Of a stretch of DNA of 64,000 bases, positions 56,173 to 64,000 are shown piece after piece; the stretch's first letter is position 1; each line of letters starts with the position of its first letter. The notes below the pieces were generated by a model. The model had not been told where the DNA came from. It saw nothing but the letters and a program-made list of their open reading frames with translations, and searched no databases. The DNA comes from Streptomyces avicenniae (GTDB lineage: Bacteria; Actinomycetota; Actinomycetes; Streptomycetales; Streptomycetaceae), in the NCBI RefSeq assembly GCF_000719135.1, contig NZ_JOEK01000008.1, positions 208,264-272,263 of the forward strand, in the 5' to 3' direction. The position numbers were made by a program, and so were the translations under genes.

Positions 56173-57015
56173 ATGGCCACGGCTCCCTTCGCCTTCTTCG
56201 ACCTCGACGTCCTGCGCACCACCCGTCTCGGCCCCGGCTTCCTCCGCGTCACCCTGGGCGGCGGGCAGATCGCCGCCGTCGGACACGCGGGCCGTGACCA
56301 GCGGATCAAGCTGTTCGTGCCCCACCCCGGCCAGCGGACGATCGCCGTGCCCCGCGACGACGCGGCCAACTGGTGGACCGCCTGGCAGCGCATGCACCCG
56401 GCCGAGCGCGCGTTCATGCGCACCTACACCGTCCGCGAACTGCGCCGCGACGCGGGCGAACTGGACATCGACTTCGCGCTGCACCCCCACCCGGGCCCCG
56501 CGTCGTCCTGGGCCACGCGCGTGCGCCCCGGCGACCCGGCCACCATCCTCGGCCCGGTGGAGGACGAGAACGCCGGAATCGGCTTCCACCCTCCCGCAGC
56601 GACGGACGCCGTACTCCTGGCGGGCGACGCCTCCGCGCTGCCCGCCATCGCCGGAATCCTCGCCTGGCTCCCGCCCGGCACCCCGGCGACCGTCCTGGTC
56701 GAGACGACCGACCCCGCCGACCACCAGCACCTGCCCACCCGCGCCGACGCCGACATCACCTGGCTGACGCACCCGGCCGTCCCCCACCCGGCATCCGAGG
56801 AGGACCCCCTGCTCACCGCCCTGCGCGCCACCCCCCTACCCGGAAGCGCGCCGTACGCGTGGATCGCGGGCGAGGCGAGCAGTGTCCGTGCGCTGCGCCG
56901 CCACCTGGTCGGCGAGCGCGGCATGGACCGGCGCCACGTCACGTTCACCGGCTACTGGCGCCGCCACGCCTCCGAGGACACCCTCATCCAGGAGGCCATC
57001 GCCGCCACGGCCTGA
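56173..57015 (+). CDS. Siderophore-interacting protein (ferric-siderophore reductase, DesF/ViuB-like)
   Basis: The 280-aa flavoprotein belongs to the SIP family. The N-terminal FAD barrel has RTYTVREL (the R-x-Y-T flavin motif) after DQRIKLFVPHPG, then FALHPHPGPASSWA, and the NAD(P)H domain has LLAGDASALPAIAGIL, YAWIAGEASSVRALRRHL and FTGYWRRHASED. It should release iron from imported desferrioxamine or a related siderophore by reduction. ATG 56173 follows AAAGGA. The dedicated iron box makes it an autonomous member of the local iron regulon. It converges on a HAD gene 6 bp away. Confidence 0.9.
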   Translation: MATAPFAFFDLDVLRTTRLGPGFLRVTLGGGQIAAVGHAGRDQRIKLFVPHPGQRTIAVPRDDAANWWTAWQRMHPAERAFMRTYTVRELRRDAGELDIDFALHPHPGPASSWATRVRPGDPATILGPVEDENAGIGFHPPAATDAVLLAGDASALPAIAGILAWLPPGTPATVLVETTDPADHQHLPTRADADITWLTHPAVPHPASEEDPLLTALRATPLPGSAPYAWIAGEASSVRALRRHLVGERGMDRRHVTFTGYWRRHASEDTLIQEAIAATA

Positions 57016-57021
57016 CCACCC

Positions 57022-58071
57022 CTACGCGGCGAACCCCAGCCGCTCCAGCGCCTCCCCGGCCGACAGCTCGCAACTCCCGTCCCCGGCCGCCGTCCAGGCC
57101 GCCGCACACAGGGCGCGCAGGCCGTCCAGCGCGTCCCCCTCGCCCTCGGTGACGAGCCGCCCGTCCCGCACCAGGGCACGGACGCCGCCGCAGCGCCAGG
57201 CGTCCCCGCCGTCCCGCACCACCTCGGGGTGCGGGACGAGCAGGCCCCGCAGATCGGCGGCGACGTACGTCGGCCGGTGGTCGGGACGTGCCGTCAGCAG
57301 CCCGGCGGGCGTCGTCACCCCCGTCAGGACCAGCAGCGAGTCCACGCCCCCGGCGTGGGCGCCCTCGATGTCCGTGTCGAGCCGGTCGCCCACCACGAGG
57401 GGGCTGCTCGCGCCGGTCCGCAGGATCGTCTCGCGGTGCATCGGCGGCAGCGGCTTCCCCGCCACCACCGGCCCCGCCGTCCGCCCGGAGGCGAGCCGCA
57501 CGACCTCCACCGCCGTCCCGTTCCCCGGCATGATGCCGCGCCCGCTCGGAATCGTCAGGTCGGTGTTCGACGCGTACCACGGCACGCCGCGCCACACCGC
57601 GAGCGCCGCCTCGGAGACCAGCGCCCAGCGCATGTCGGGGCCGCCGTACCCCTGGACGACGGCCGCAGGGTCGTCGTCGGCGGAGTCCACCGGGACCAGG
57701 CCGCGCTCCCGCAGCGCCACGCGCAGCCCCTCGCCGCCCGAACACAGCACGCGCGACCCGGCCGGGACGTCGTCGGCGATCACCCGGGCGACGGCCTGCG
57801 CGGACGTGACGACCTCGGACGCGTCGGCGGGCACACCGAGCCGCGTCAGATGCTCGGCGACCGTCGCGGGCGTCCGCGCCGCGTTGTTGGTGACGTAGGC
57901 GAGCCCCATCCCGCCCGCCTCCGCGGCACGCAGGGACGCGACGGCGTGCGGCAGCGCGTCACCGCCCGCGTAGACCACGCCGTCCAGGTCGAGCAGCGCG
58001 GTGTCGTAGGCCGTGTGCAGCGCGCGGCCGGAGCCGTCGGGACGCGTTCGAGGATTCTTCGTATCAGTCAT
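57022..58071 (-). CDS. HAD-IIA family phosphatase (NagD/phosphoglycolate phosphatase-like)
   Basis: The 349-aa HAD hydrolase has motif I ALLDLDGVVYAGGDALPHA, the second-motif Thr/Asn in YVTNNAARTP, the large C2-type cap, motif III Lys in VAGKPLPPMHRETI and motif IV VVGDRLDTDIEGAHAGG. Members dephosphorylate sugar or nucleotide phosphates or p-nitrophenyl phosphate; the natural substrate is uncertain. ATG 58071 is used because the earlier ATG 58092 would overlap the divergent gene. Confidence 0.88.
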   Translation of the reverse strand: MTDTKNPRTRPDGSGRALHTAYDTALLDLDGVVYAGGDALPHAVASLRAAEAGGMGLAYVTNNAARTPATVAEHLTRLGVPADASEVVTSAQAVARVIADDVPAGSRVLCSGGEGLRVALRERGLVPVDSADDDPAAVVQGYGGPDMRWALVSEAALAVWRGVPWYASNTDLTIPSGRGIMPGNGTAVEVVRLASGRTAGPVVAGKPLPPMHRETILRTGASSPLVVGDRLDTDIEGAHAGGVDSLLVLTGVTTPAGLLTARPDHRPTYVAADLRGLLVPHPEVVRDGGDAWRCGGVRALVRDGRLVTEGEGDALDGLRALCAAAWTAAGDGSCELSAGEALERLGFAA

Positions 58072-58090
58072 CTCGCACCGATCATCCCCC

Positions 58091-59362
58091 ATGACACCGG
58101 CGGCCTACGATGCCAGGGTGCGCACCAGCGGCCTCGATCTCGCCCCGTTCCGCGCCCTGCGCTACGCCCCTGGACGGACCGCAGGGCTGGCGGGCGTCAC
58201 CTCGCCGCCGTACGACGTCGTCGTCCGGCCGGACGGCCAGCGCGCCCTGGAGACCGCGGACGCGCACAACATCGTCCGGCTCATCCTCCCGCCCTCCCCC
58301 GACCGTGCCGCAGCCACCCTCACCGCCTGGCGCCGCGACGGAATCCTCGTCCGCGAGGACCTCCCCGCCCTGTACGTGTACGAGCAGCGCGCCGCCGGCA
58401 CCGTCCTCCAGCGCGGCCTGATCGGCGCCCTGCGCCTCACACCCCCGGCGGAGCGCGTCGTGCTCCCCCACGAGGACGTCATGCCCGACGTGGTCGCCGA
58501 ACGCGCCGCGCTGCTGCGCGCCACGGCCACCAACTTCGAGCCGCTGCTCCTCTCCTACCGCGGCCACGCCGACGACGCCGCCGCCACGGCCGTGGACACC
58601 GCCGCGGCCGATCCCCCGTGGACCGCCCTCACCACGGACGACGGCGTGGAGCACCGCCTGTGGCGCGTCGCCGACCCCGCCCGCCAGGCCGCCGTCACCC
58701 ACGCCCTCGCCGCCCACCACGCGCTCATCGCGGACGGCCACCACCGCTGGGCCACCTGCCTGCGGCTGCGCGACGAGCAGGGCGCCCGCCCCCCGTGGGA
58801 CCGGACGCTCGTCCTGCTCGTGGACACCGCCAGACACCCGCTGCGCGTGCAGGCGATCCACCGCGTCCTGCCCGGCCTACGGCCCGCCGACGCGCTCGCC
58901 CGGCTCACCGGCGCGTTCCGCGTCCGTCAGGTCGCGGCCCCGCTCGACGCGGCCCTGCGCACCCTGGACGCCACGCCGGGGACGGCCTTCCTCCTCGCCG
59001 ACAACGGCGGCTCGTTCCATCTGCTCGACCGCCCCGACCGCGCATTGCTGGAGCGCACGGTCCCCGCCGACCGCCCCGCCGCCTGGCGCCGCCTCGACGC
59101 GACCGTCCTGCACGCGACGCTGCTCGACGCGCTGTGGCACGTCCCCGACCGCCCCGGCGCCATCGCCTACCTGCACGACGCCCCGGCGGCAGTCGCCCAG
59201 GCGGCGCGGCTCGGCGGCACGGCGGTCCTGCTGCGGCCCGTGCGCGAGGAGACCGTCCGCGCGCTCGCCGAACGGGGCGTCACCATGCCGCGCAAATCGA
59301 CCTCGTTCGGCCCCAAACCGCTCACCGGCCTCGTGATGCGCGCGCTCACCGACCAGTCCTGA
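58091..59362 (+). CDS. DUF1015-family protein
   Basis: The 423-aa soluble protein has the DUF1015 pattern: PFRALRYAPGR, TSPPYDVVV, NIVRLILPPSPDRA, VVLPHEDVMPDVVAERAALL (as LPHEDVMPDVVAERAALL), and IADGHHRWATCLRLRDE, whose DGHHR is the likely active or binding site. The function is not established. GTG 58118 is an alternative start. It is divergent from the HAD-IIA gene and precedes the desC iron box. Confidence 0.85.
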   Translation: MTPAAYDARVRTSGLDLAPFRALRYAPGRTAGLAGVTSPPYDVVVRPDGQRALETADAHNIVRLILPPSPDRAAATLTAWRRDGILVREDLPALYVYEQRAAGTVLQRGLIGALRLTPPAERVVLPHEDVMPDVVAERAALLRATATNFEPLLLSYRGHADDAAATAVDTAAADPPWTALTTDDGVEHRLWRVADPARQAAVTHALAAHHALIADGHHRWATCLRLRDEQGARPPWDRTLVLLVDTARHPLRVQAIHRVLPGLRPADALARLTGAFRVRQVAAPLDAALRTLDATPGTAFLLADNGGSFHLLDRPDRALLERTVPADRPAAWRRLDATVLHATLLDALWHVPDRPGAIAYLHDAPAAVAQAARLGGTAVLLRPVREETVRALAERGVTMPRKSTSFGPKPLTGLVMRALTDQS

Positions 59363-59394
59363 CGCGCCCGGCGGCCCCGCCTGGCACCTCAAGG

Positions 59395-59413
59395 TTAGGT
59401 TAGGCTAACCTCA
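59395..59413. promoter_or_regulatory. Iron box upstream of desC
   Basis: TTAGGTTAGGCTAACCTCA matches the DmdR/IdeR consensus at 18 of 19 positions, the best of the three boxes here. It lies 35 bp before the desC start, well placed to block transcription. Confidence 0.92.
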
Positions 59414-59448
59414 CTTCCGGTCGTTTCCCACCGCGCACCGGGAGTCCC

Positions 59449-60024
59449 GTGAGCACTGCCCTCTTCGCCCGACACGACGCACGCCTCGGCGAGTTCGCCC
59501 TGCGCCCCGTCGATCCCGGCCGCGACAGCCCGCTCCTGCACCGCTGGCTCACCCACCCCAAATCGGTCTTCTGGCTGATGGGAGACGCCACGGTGGAGGA
59601 CGTCGAGAAGGAGTACCGCACCCTCGCGGAACGGCCGACGCACGACGCGTTCCTCGGCCTGCACAAGGGCCGCCCCGCATTCCTCGCCGAGCGCTACGAC
59701 CCGGCCGCGGACCCGGTCGGCCGCGCCTTCACCGTCCAGCCTGGCGACATCGGCATGCACTTCCTCACGGCGCCCACGGACACGCCGCAGCCCGGCTTCA
59801 CCCGCGCCGTCCTCACGACCGTCATGGCGTTCCTCTTCGACGACCCGTCCGTCCGGCGCGTCGTCGTCGAACCCGACATCCGCAACGAGCCCGTCCACCG
59901 GCTCAACGCCGCCGTCGGCTTCGAAGCCGCGCGGACCGTCCCCCTGCCGGGCAAGGACGCGCTCCTCAGCTTCTGCACCCGCGCGCAGTTCACCACCGCC
60001 GTCTCCCCGGGAGCGACCCGATGA
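59449..60024 (+). CDS. desC: Siderophore N-acyltransferase, DesC-like (GNAT/RhbD-AcsF type)
   Basis: The 191-aa acyltransferase has LRPVDPGRDSPLLHRWLTHP, FWLMGDATVEDVEKEY (substrate side), a central strand VGRAFTVQPGDIGMHFL and the acyl-CoA region VLTTVMAFLFDDPSVRRVVV with EPDIRNEPVHRLNAAVGFE. It should acylate N-hydroxycadaverine with acetyl- or succinyl-CoA. GTG 59449 follows GGGAG by 5 nt. Its stop overlaps the desD ATG by 4 nt. DesA and DesB, which make its substrate, are encoded 56 kb away. Confidence 0.9.
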   Translation: MSTALFARHDARLGEFALRPVDPGRDSPLLHRWLTHPKSVFWLMGDATVEDVEKEYRTLAERPTHDAFLGLHKGRPAFLAERYDPAADPVGRAFTVQPGDIGMHFLTAPTDTPQPGFTRAVLTTVMAFLFDDPSVRRVVVEPDIRNEPVHRLNAAVGFEAARTVPLPGKDALLSFCTRAQFTTAVSPGATR

Positions 60025-61805
60025 CCAGCACCGACGTCACCGCGCACCTCACCCCCGCGCTCTGGGCGCGCGCGGAACGCCATCTGATACGCAAGGCGCT
60101 CGCCGAGTTCTCGCACGAGCGCCTGCTCACCCCCCGTCAGGACCCCACCGACGGCCGCTACTCCGTCACCACCGACGACGACACCGTCACCTACCGGTTC
60201 ACCGCCACGCGTCACGCCCTCGACCACTGGCACATCGACGCCGAGGGCATCACCCGCGAACGAACGGCGGACGGCGCCCCGCTCCCCCTCGACGCCCTCG
60301 CCTTCTTCACCGAGCTGCGCGCCACCCTCGGCCTGTCCGCCACGGTCCTGCCCACCTACCTGGAGGAGATCACCTCGACGCTGGCGGGTGCCGCGTACAA
60401 GCTCTCCCTCCCCGCCAGGTCGGCCGCCGAGCTGGCCGAGGCCGGATTCCAGGACATCGAGGCGGGCATGACGGAGGGCCACCCCTGCTTCGTCGCGAAC
60501 AACGGCCGCCTCGGCTTCGACTCGGCCGAGTACCACGCCTACGCGCCCGAGGCGGGCGCCCCGGTCAGGCTCGTCTGGCTCGCCGCCCGGCGCGACGTGG
60601 CGACGTTCACGTCCTGCACCGACCTCGACTACGACACGCTCATCGCCGCCGAACTGAGCCAGGCGACCCGCGCGGCGTTCACCGACCGCCTCACCGGCCT
60701 CGGCCTCGCCCCCGAGGACTACTACTTCTTCCCGGCGCACCCCTGGCAGTGGCACAACCGGCTGTCCGTCACCTTCGCGGGAGAGCTGGCCCACCGGCGG
60801 CTCGTCCTCCTCGGCGAGAGCCCCGACACCTACCGCGCCCAGCAGTCCATCCGCACCTTCTTCAACGCGGCGCACCCGGAGAAGCACTACGTCAAGACGG
60901 CGATCTCGGTGCTGAACATGGGCTTCCTGCGCGGCCTGTCCGCCGCCTACATGGAGGTGACCCCGGCGATCAACGACTGGCTCGCCGACCTGATCGCCCG
61001 CGACGGCGTCCTGAAGGACACCGGCTTCTCGATCCTGCGCGAGCGCGCCGCCCTCGGCTACCACCACCGCCACTTCGAGGCGGCGACGGAGAAGGGGTCG
61101 CCCTACCTCAAGATGCTCGCGGCGCTGTGGCGCGAGAGCCCCGTCCCCGGGCTCGCGCCCGGCGAACGTCTCGCCACGATGGCCTCGCTGCTCCACGTGG
61201 ACCGCGACGGCCGCTCGCTCGCCGCCGCCCTCATCGCCCTGTCGGGCCTCGCCCCGGCCGACTGGCTGGGCCACTACCTGCGCGCCTACCTGACGCCGCT
61301 GCTGCACAGCATGTACGCCTACGACCTCGCGTACATGCCCCACGGCGAGAACCTCATCCTCGTCCTGAAGGACGGCGTGCCCCGGCGCGTCATCATGAAG
61401 GACATCGCCGAGGAGATCGCCGTCATGAGCCCGGACGTGCCGCTGCCACCCGAGGTGGAGCGCATCCGGGCGCGCGTCTCGGACGAGGAGTGGCCGCTCG
61501 CCGTCCTCACCGACGTGTTCGACTGCTTCTTCCGCTTCCTGAGCGCGACGCTGTGCGCGGAGGGTGTGCTGGACGAGGCGACCTTCTGGGGCGCGGTCGC
61601 CGACTGCGTCCGCGACTACCAGAAGACCGCCCCCCAGTTCGCGGAACGGTTCAGGCAGCACGACCTCTTCAAGGAAACGTTCCCCCTGTCCTGCCTGAAC
61701 CGTCTGCAACTGCGCGACAACCAGCAGATGGTGGACCTCCAGGACCCGACGAGCACCCTCCAGTACGCCGGGACCCTGCGGAACCCCCTCGCCGCCTACG
61801 CCTGA
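60021..61805 (+). CDS. desD: NIS siderophore synthetase, DesD-like (IucA/IucC family)
   Basis: The 594-aa ATP-dependent synthetase condenses and cyclises hydroxamate monomers into desferrioxamine. Family motifs are EEITSTLAGAAYKLSLP, MTEGHPCFVANNGRLGFDS, FFPAHPWQWHN, the nucleotide-binding SIRTFFNAAHPEKHYVKTAI region (as RTFFNAAHPEKHYVKTAI), YMPHGENLILVLKDGVPRR, and IMKDIAEEI. The length fits NIS type C enzymes. It is coupled to desC. Its last 10 nt overlap the end of the convergent repeat-protein gene, leaving no terminator between them. Confidence 0.93.
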   Translation: MTSTDVTAHLTPALWARAERHLIRKALAEFSHERLLTPRQDPTDGRYSVTTDDDTVTYRFTATRHALDHWHIDAEGITRERTADGAPLPLDALAFFTELRATLGLSATVLPTYLEEITSTLAGAAYKLSLPARSAAELAEAGFQDIEAGMTEGHPCFVANNGRLGFDSAEYHAYAPEAGAPVRLVWLAARRDVATFTSCTDLDYDTLIAAELSQATRAAFTDRLTGLGLAPEDYYFFPAHPWQWHNRLSVTFAGELAHRRLVLLGESPDTYRAQQSIRTFFNAAHPEKHYVKTAISVLNMGFLRGLSAAYMEVTPAINDWLADLIARDGVLKDTGFSILRERAALGYHHRHFEAATEKGSPYLKMLAALWRESPVPGLAPGERLATMASLLHVDRDGRSLAAALIALSGLAPADWLGHYLRAYLTPLLHSMYAYDLAYMPHGENLILVLKDGVPRRVIMKDIAEEIAVMSPDVPLPPEVERIRARVSDEEWPLAVLTDVFDCFFRFLSATLCAEGVLDEATFWGAVADCVRDYQKTAPQFAERFRQHDLFKETFPLSCLNRLQLRDNQQMVDLQDPTSTLQYAGTLRNPLAAYA

Positions 61806-63709
61806 CCGCGCGCGTCGGCCTCCTCGGGCCCGTCCTCGTCGTCCGGGCCGTCCTCGTCCAGGGCGTCCTCCGCACGGTCGTCGGCCCGGTCGTCCGCCCC
61901 GCCTTCCCTCTCGTCCTCGTCCTCGTCGTCCAGATCGGGGTCCAGCGCATCCACGAACTCGACGCCGTCCAGCTCCGCAAGCCGGTCGGACGCGTTGGTG
62001 ACGCCGCCCTGGTCCGCGTCGAGCGCCTTGGCGAACCAGGTGCGGGCGTCCTGCTCCCGGCCCACGGCCAGCAGCGCGTCGGCGTACGCGTAGCGCAGGC
62101 GCGCGCTCCAGGGGTGGACGGCCGTGGAGCCCAGCTCACCGCACTCCAGCGTCACGACGGCCGCGTCGGCCTGGCCGAGGTCGCGACGGGCACCGGCGGC
62201 GACGAGCCGCATCTCGATCTGGCCCGCCTTGTCGAGCTGCTGCACCTCGGGCTCACCGGCCATCGCCAGCGCGCGTTCCGGCCGCCCGATGCCGCGCTCG
62301 CAGTCGGCCATCAGCGGCCAGAGGTGGACCGAGCCCGTCATGCGCCGCGCGGCGCGGAACTCCGTCAGCGCCTCGGCGTACTTGGCCACGCCGTAGGCCG
62401 CGAAGCCCGCGGCTTCACGGACCGCGCCGACGCGGGAGGCGAGGCGCAGGGCGACCCGCGAGTACGCGTAGGCGCGCTCCGGCTCCTCGTCCAGCAGCTT
62501 GGCCACCATGACGAGGTTCCGCGCGACATCGACGGCCAGCGTCTTCGGCAGGCTCAGCAGCTCCTGGCGCACCGAGCGGTCGATCTCGTCGCCCGTGACC
62601 TCGTCGGGGATGGGGAGGCGCTGGGTGCGCTCACGGTCGGGACGGCCCTGGCCCGAGCGCTGGAAGTCGCCGTCCCGTCGGAAGCCACCACCGCGCGCGC
62701 CACCCCGGCCGTCACGCCGGTCATCGCGCCGCTCGCCGCCACGCCGGTCGTCACGGGGGCGGTCGTACCTGGGTCGGTCATCGCGCCGGAACCCCTGCGC
62801 ACTGCCCCCACGGTCGTCGCGGGGACGGAACTCACGCCGCTCGCCACCGCCTTCACGCCCACCGCCTTCACGCCCGCCACCTTCACGGCCGCGGTCGCTC
62901 CACGGACGGTCGGAACGCGGACGGTCATCACGCCGCTCACCACCACGCCGATCATCGAAACGCGGTCGATCGTCACGGGGACGGTCGTACCGGGGCCGGT
63001 CATCACGCCGGAACCCCTGCGCACTCCCCCCACGGTCATCACGCCGCTCACCACCACGCCGGTCGTCAAAGCGCGGCCGGTCATCGCGCGGACGGTCGTA
63101 ACGGGGCCGATCGTCACGCCGGAACCCCTGCGCACTGCCCCCACGGTCCTCACGGGGACGGAACTCACGCCGCTCGCCACCGCCTTCACGCCCACCACCT
63201 TCACGGCCGCGGTCGCTCCACGGACGGTCGGAGCGCGGACGGTCATCACGCCGCTCACCACCACGCCGGTCGTCAAAGCGCGGCCGGTCATCGCGCGGAC
63301 GGTCGTAACGGGGCCGGTCATCGCGCCGGAACCCCTGCCCGCTACCGCCACGGTCCTCACGGGGACGGAACTCACGCCGCTCCCCGCCGCCTTCACGCCC
63401 ACCACCTTCACGGCCGCGGTCGCTCCACGGACGGTCGGAACGCGGACGGTCATCACGCCGCTCACCACCACGTTGCCCAGCACGGTCGCTCGGCCCGCGC
63501 CGGTCGTCGCCGCGGTCACGCCACGGCCGGTCGTCACGGCGCTCGAAGGAACGCGGACGGTCGTCACGATCGCCACCACGGCGGTCGTCACGGCGATCGT
63601 CACGCCAATTCCCACCACCGCGGCGGAAACCACCACGGTCGTCGTCGCGCCGCGGACCCCGCGACTCGCTTTCCGACCGTGCCGGCCGCTCATCCGATGA
63701 ATTCGTCAT
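61796..63709 (-). CDS. Arg/Asp/Gly-rich repeat protein with C-terminal TPR domain
   Basis: The 637-aa protein has three parts. Residues 1-345 are low complexity and highly charged, with repeats of DRPRYDRPRDDRPRFDDRRG and of REGGGREGGGERREFRPR-type units in three to four copies. Residues 350-580 are helical and TPR-like (RSVRQELLSLPKTLAVDVAR, YAEALTEFRAARRMTG, ARTWFAKALDADQGGV). The last 50 residues are a strongly acidic tail (DPDLDDEDEDEREGG). ATG 63709 is chosen with AGGAG 8 nt upstream; ATG 63715 is too close. RGG/RD-rich tracts often bind RNA, and the gene starts 47 bp from the rrn terminator. The function is unknown. Confidence 0.8.
   Translation of the reverse strand: MTNSSDERPARSESESRGPRRDDDRGGFRRGGGNWRDDRRDDRRGGDRDDRPRSFERRDDRPWRDRGDDRRGPSDRAGQRGGERRDDRPRSDRPWSDRGREGGGREGGGERREFRPREDRGGSGQGFRRDDRPRYDRPRDDRPRFDDRRGGERRDDRPRSDRPWSDRGREGGGREGGGERREFRPREDRGGSAQGFRRDDRPRYDRPRDDRPRFDDRRGGERRDDRGGSAQGFRRDDRPRYDRPRDDRPRFDDRRGGERRDDRPRSDRPWSDRGREGGGREGGGREGGGERREFRPRDDRGGSAQGFRRDDRPRYDRPRDDRRGGERRDDRRDGRGGARGGGFRRDGDFQRSGQGRPDRERTQRLPIPDEVTGDEIDRSVRQELLSLPKTLAVDVARNLVMVAKLLDEEPERAYAYSRVALRLASRVGAVREAAGFAAYGVAKYAEALTEFRAARRMTGSVHLWPLMADCERGIGRPERALAMAGEPEVQQLDKAGQIEMRLVAAGARRDLGQADAAVVTLECGELGSTAVHPWSARLRYAYADALLAVGREQDARTWFAKALDADQGGVTNASDRLAELDGVEFVDALDPDLDDEDEDEREGGADDRADDRAEDALDEDGPDDEDGPEEADARGQA
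62745..63480. repeat. Tandem coding repeats inside the Arg/Asp-rich protein gene
   Basis: Near-identical DNA blocks recur, for example the block starting CCGGAACCCCTGC at about 62787, 63008, 63118 and 63327 (intervals of about 221, 110 and 209 bp). They stay in frame and encode the charged repeats, so they are prone to copy-number change and assembly collapse. Confidence 0.85.
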
Positions 63710-63742
63710 TGACATGACTCCTGCCTCATTACACACGAAAGG

Positions 63743-63798
63743 GAAAAACAAAAAAGGACCTCTGGTTCTTCAGCATGTCGCTGAAGAACCAGAGGTCC
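63743..63798 (-). terminator. Rho-independent terminator of the rRNA operon
   Basis: A 19-bp perfect stem starting GGACCTCTGGTTCTTCAGC with a 5-nt loop lies 12 bp beyond the 5S 3' end. On the minus strand it is followed by a T-rich tract (63743-63755), rare in this GC-rich genome and typical of rrn terminators. Confidence 0.93.
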
Positions 63799-63809
63799 TA
63801 TCAAAGATT

Positions 63810-63905
63810 GTCCGGCGGTGTCCTACTCTCCCACACGGTCCCCCATGCAGTACCATCGGCGCTGGAGAGCTTAGCTTCCGGGTTCGGAATGTTACCGGGC
63901 GTTTC
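63810..63905 (-). rRNA. rrf: 5S ribosomal RNA, apparently lacking its 5' end
   Basis: The minus strand gives a typical actinobacterial 5S from GAAACGCCCGGTAACATTCC through GGAAGCTAAG and GCGCCGATGGTACTGC to GGGAGAGTAGGACACCGCC. The first 20-25 nt expected in Streptomyces 5S (helix I 5' strand and part of helix II) are not present; instead the sequence joins directly to GCTCGCGTCCAC, which normally follows the 23S gene. About 96 nt remain. Confidence 0.85.
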
Positions 63906-63920
63906 GTGGACGCGAGCATC

Positions 63921-64000
63921 TATGGACAAGCCCTCGGCCTATTAGTACCGGTCAACTCCACCCCTCACAGGGCTTCCATCTCCGGCCTATCAACCCGTTG
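63921..64000 (-). rRNA. rrl: 23S ribosomal RNA, 3' end (continues beyond the window)
   Basis: The minus strand ends with the conserved 23S 3' terminus: GACCGGTACTAATAGGCCGA followed by GGGCTTGTCC. Only the last 80 nt are inside the window. The 3' boundary near 63921 is approximate. Confidence 0.9.

Noticed and set aside
62700..63490. Possible CRISPR array or non-coding tandem repeat
   Set aside because: Repeat units are unequal (about 110-220 bp), stay in frame, and encode a charged repeat protein; there are no short unique spacers.

Overview
The window is high-GC DNA with GTG/TTG starts, 4-nt ATGA/GTGA gene overlaps and a gene set characteristic of Streptomyces or a close relative: a desferrioxamine pathway, two streptogrisin-type proteases, an actinobacterial SepF paralogue, DUF5685, and a der-plsC-cmk-tyrA-rluB-scpB-scpA-parA-ald block running towards pyrG, recN, nadK and tlyA. 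No search was run; names rest on motifs and gene order.

Layout. 1-3.6 kb: end of a GntR regulator, then desB and desA (minus) behind an iron box. 3.6-10.3 kb: a PPOX flavoprotein, a broken S41 peptidase, an imuB-like/dnaE2 mutagenesis pair with a LexA box, and a HAD phosphatase. 10.3-14.1 kb: a large glycosyltransferase, then a less GC-rich accessory island with a toxin/immunity-like pair and gene remnants. 14.1-20 kb: urease operon ureABCFGD (minus) with a GlnR-like site, then asd. 20-25 kb: DUF5685 protein with a Cys-rich tail, two secreted S1 proteases, and a SepF paralogue. 25-31 kb: acyl-CoA dehydrogenase, MFS exporter, PAP2 phosphatase, I78 inhibitor and two hypothetical genes. 31-46 kb (minus): der-plsC-cmk-tyrA-rluB-scpB-scpA-hypothetical-parA, ald, a TPR STAND protein, a Nudix hydrolase and pyrG. 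46-55 kb: GH15 enzyme, SnoaL-like protein, LacI regulator, glycosyltransferase, recN, nadK, tlyA. 55-62 kb: an iron-boxed siderophore-interacting protein, HAD-IIA phosphatase, DUF1015 protein, and desC-desD behind a third iron box. 61.8-64 kb (minus): an Arg/Asp-rich repeat plus TPR protein, a strong rrn terminator, an apparently 5'-truncated 5S rRNA and the 3' end of 23S rRNA.

How it works together. The most coherent system is iron acquisition. desA-desB (lysine decarboxylation and N-hydroxylation) and desC-desD (acylation and condensation) lie 56 kb apart on opposite strands, and a SIP-type ferric-siderophore reductase has its own unit. Each of the three units carries a near-consensus DmdR/IdeR iron box, so they form a dispersed regulon, whereas the Streptomyces des locus is usually contiguous. 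Other units are urease under likely nitrogen control, SOS mutagenesis under likely LexA control, and a chromosome-maintenance block (ParA, ScpAB, RecN, SepF paralogue). The items most worth checking are the split des pathway, the 23S-5S junction, the toxin/immunity-like island and the repeat protein beside the rRNA operon.
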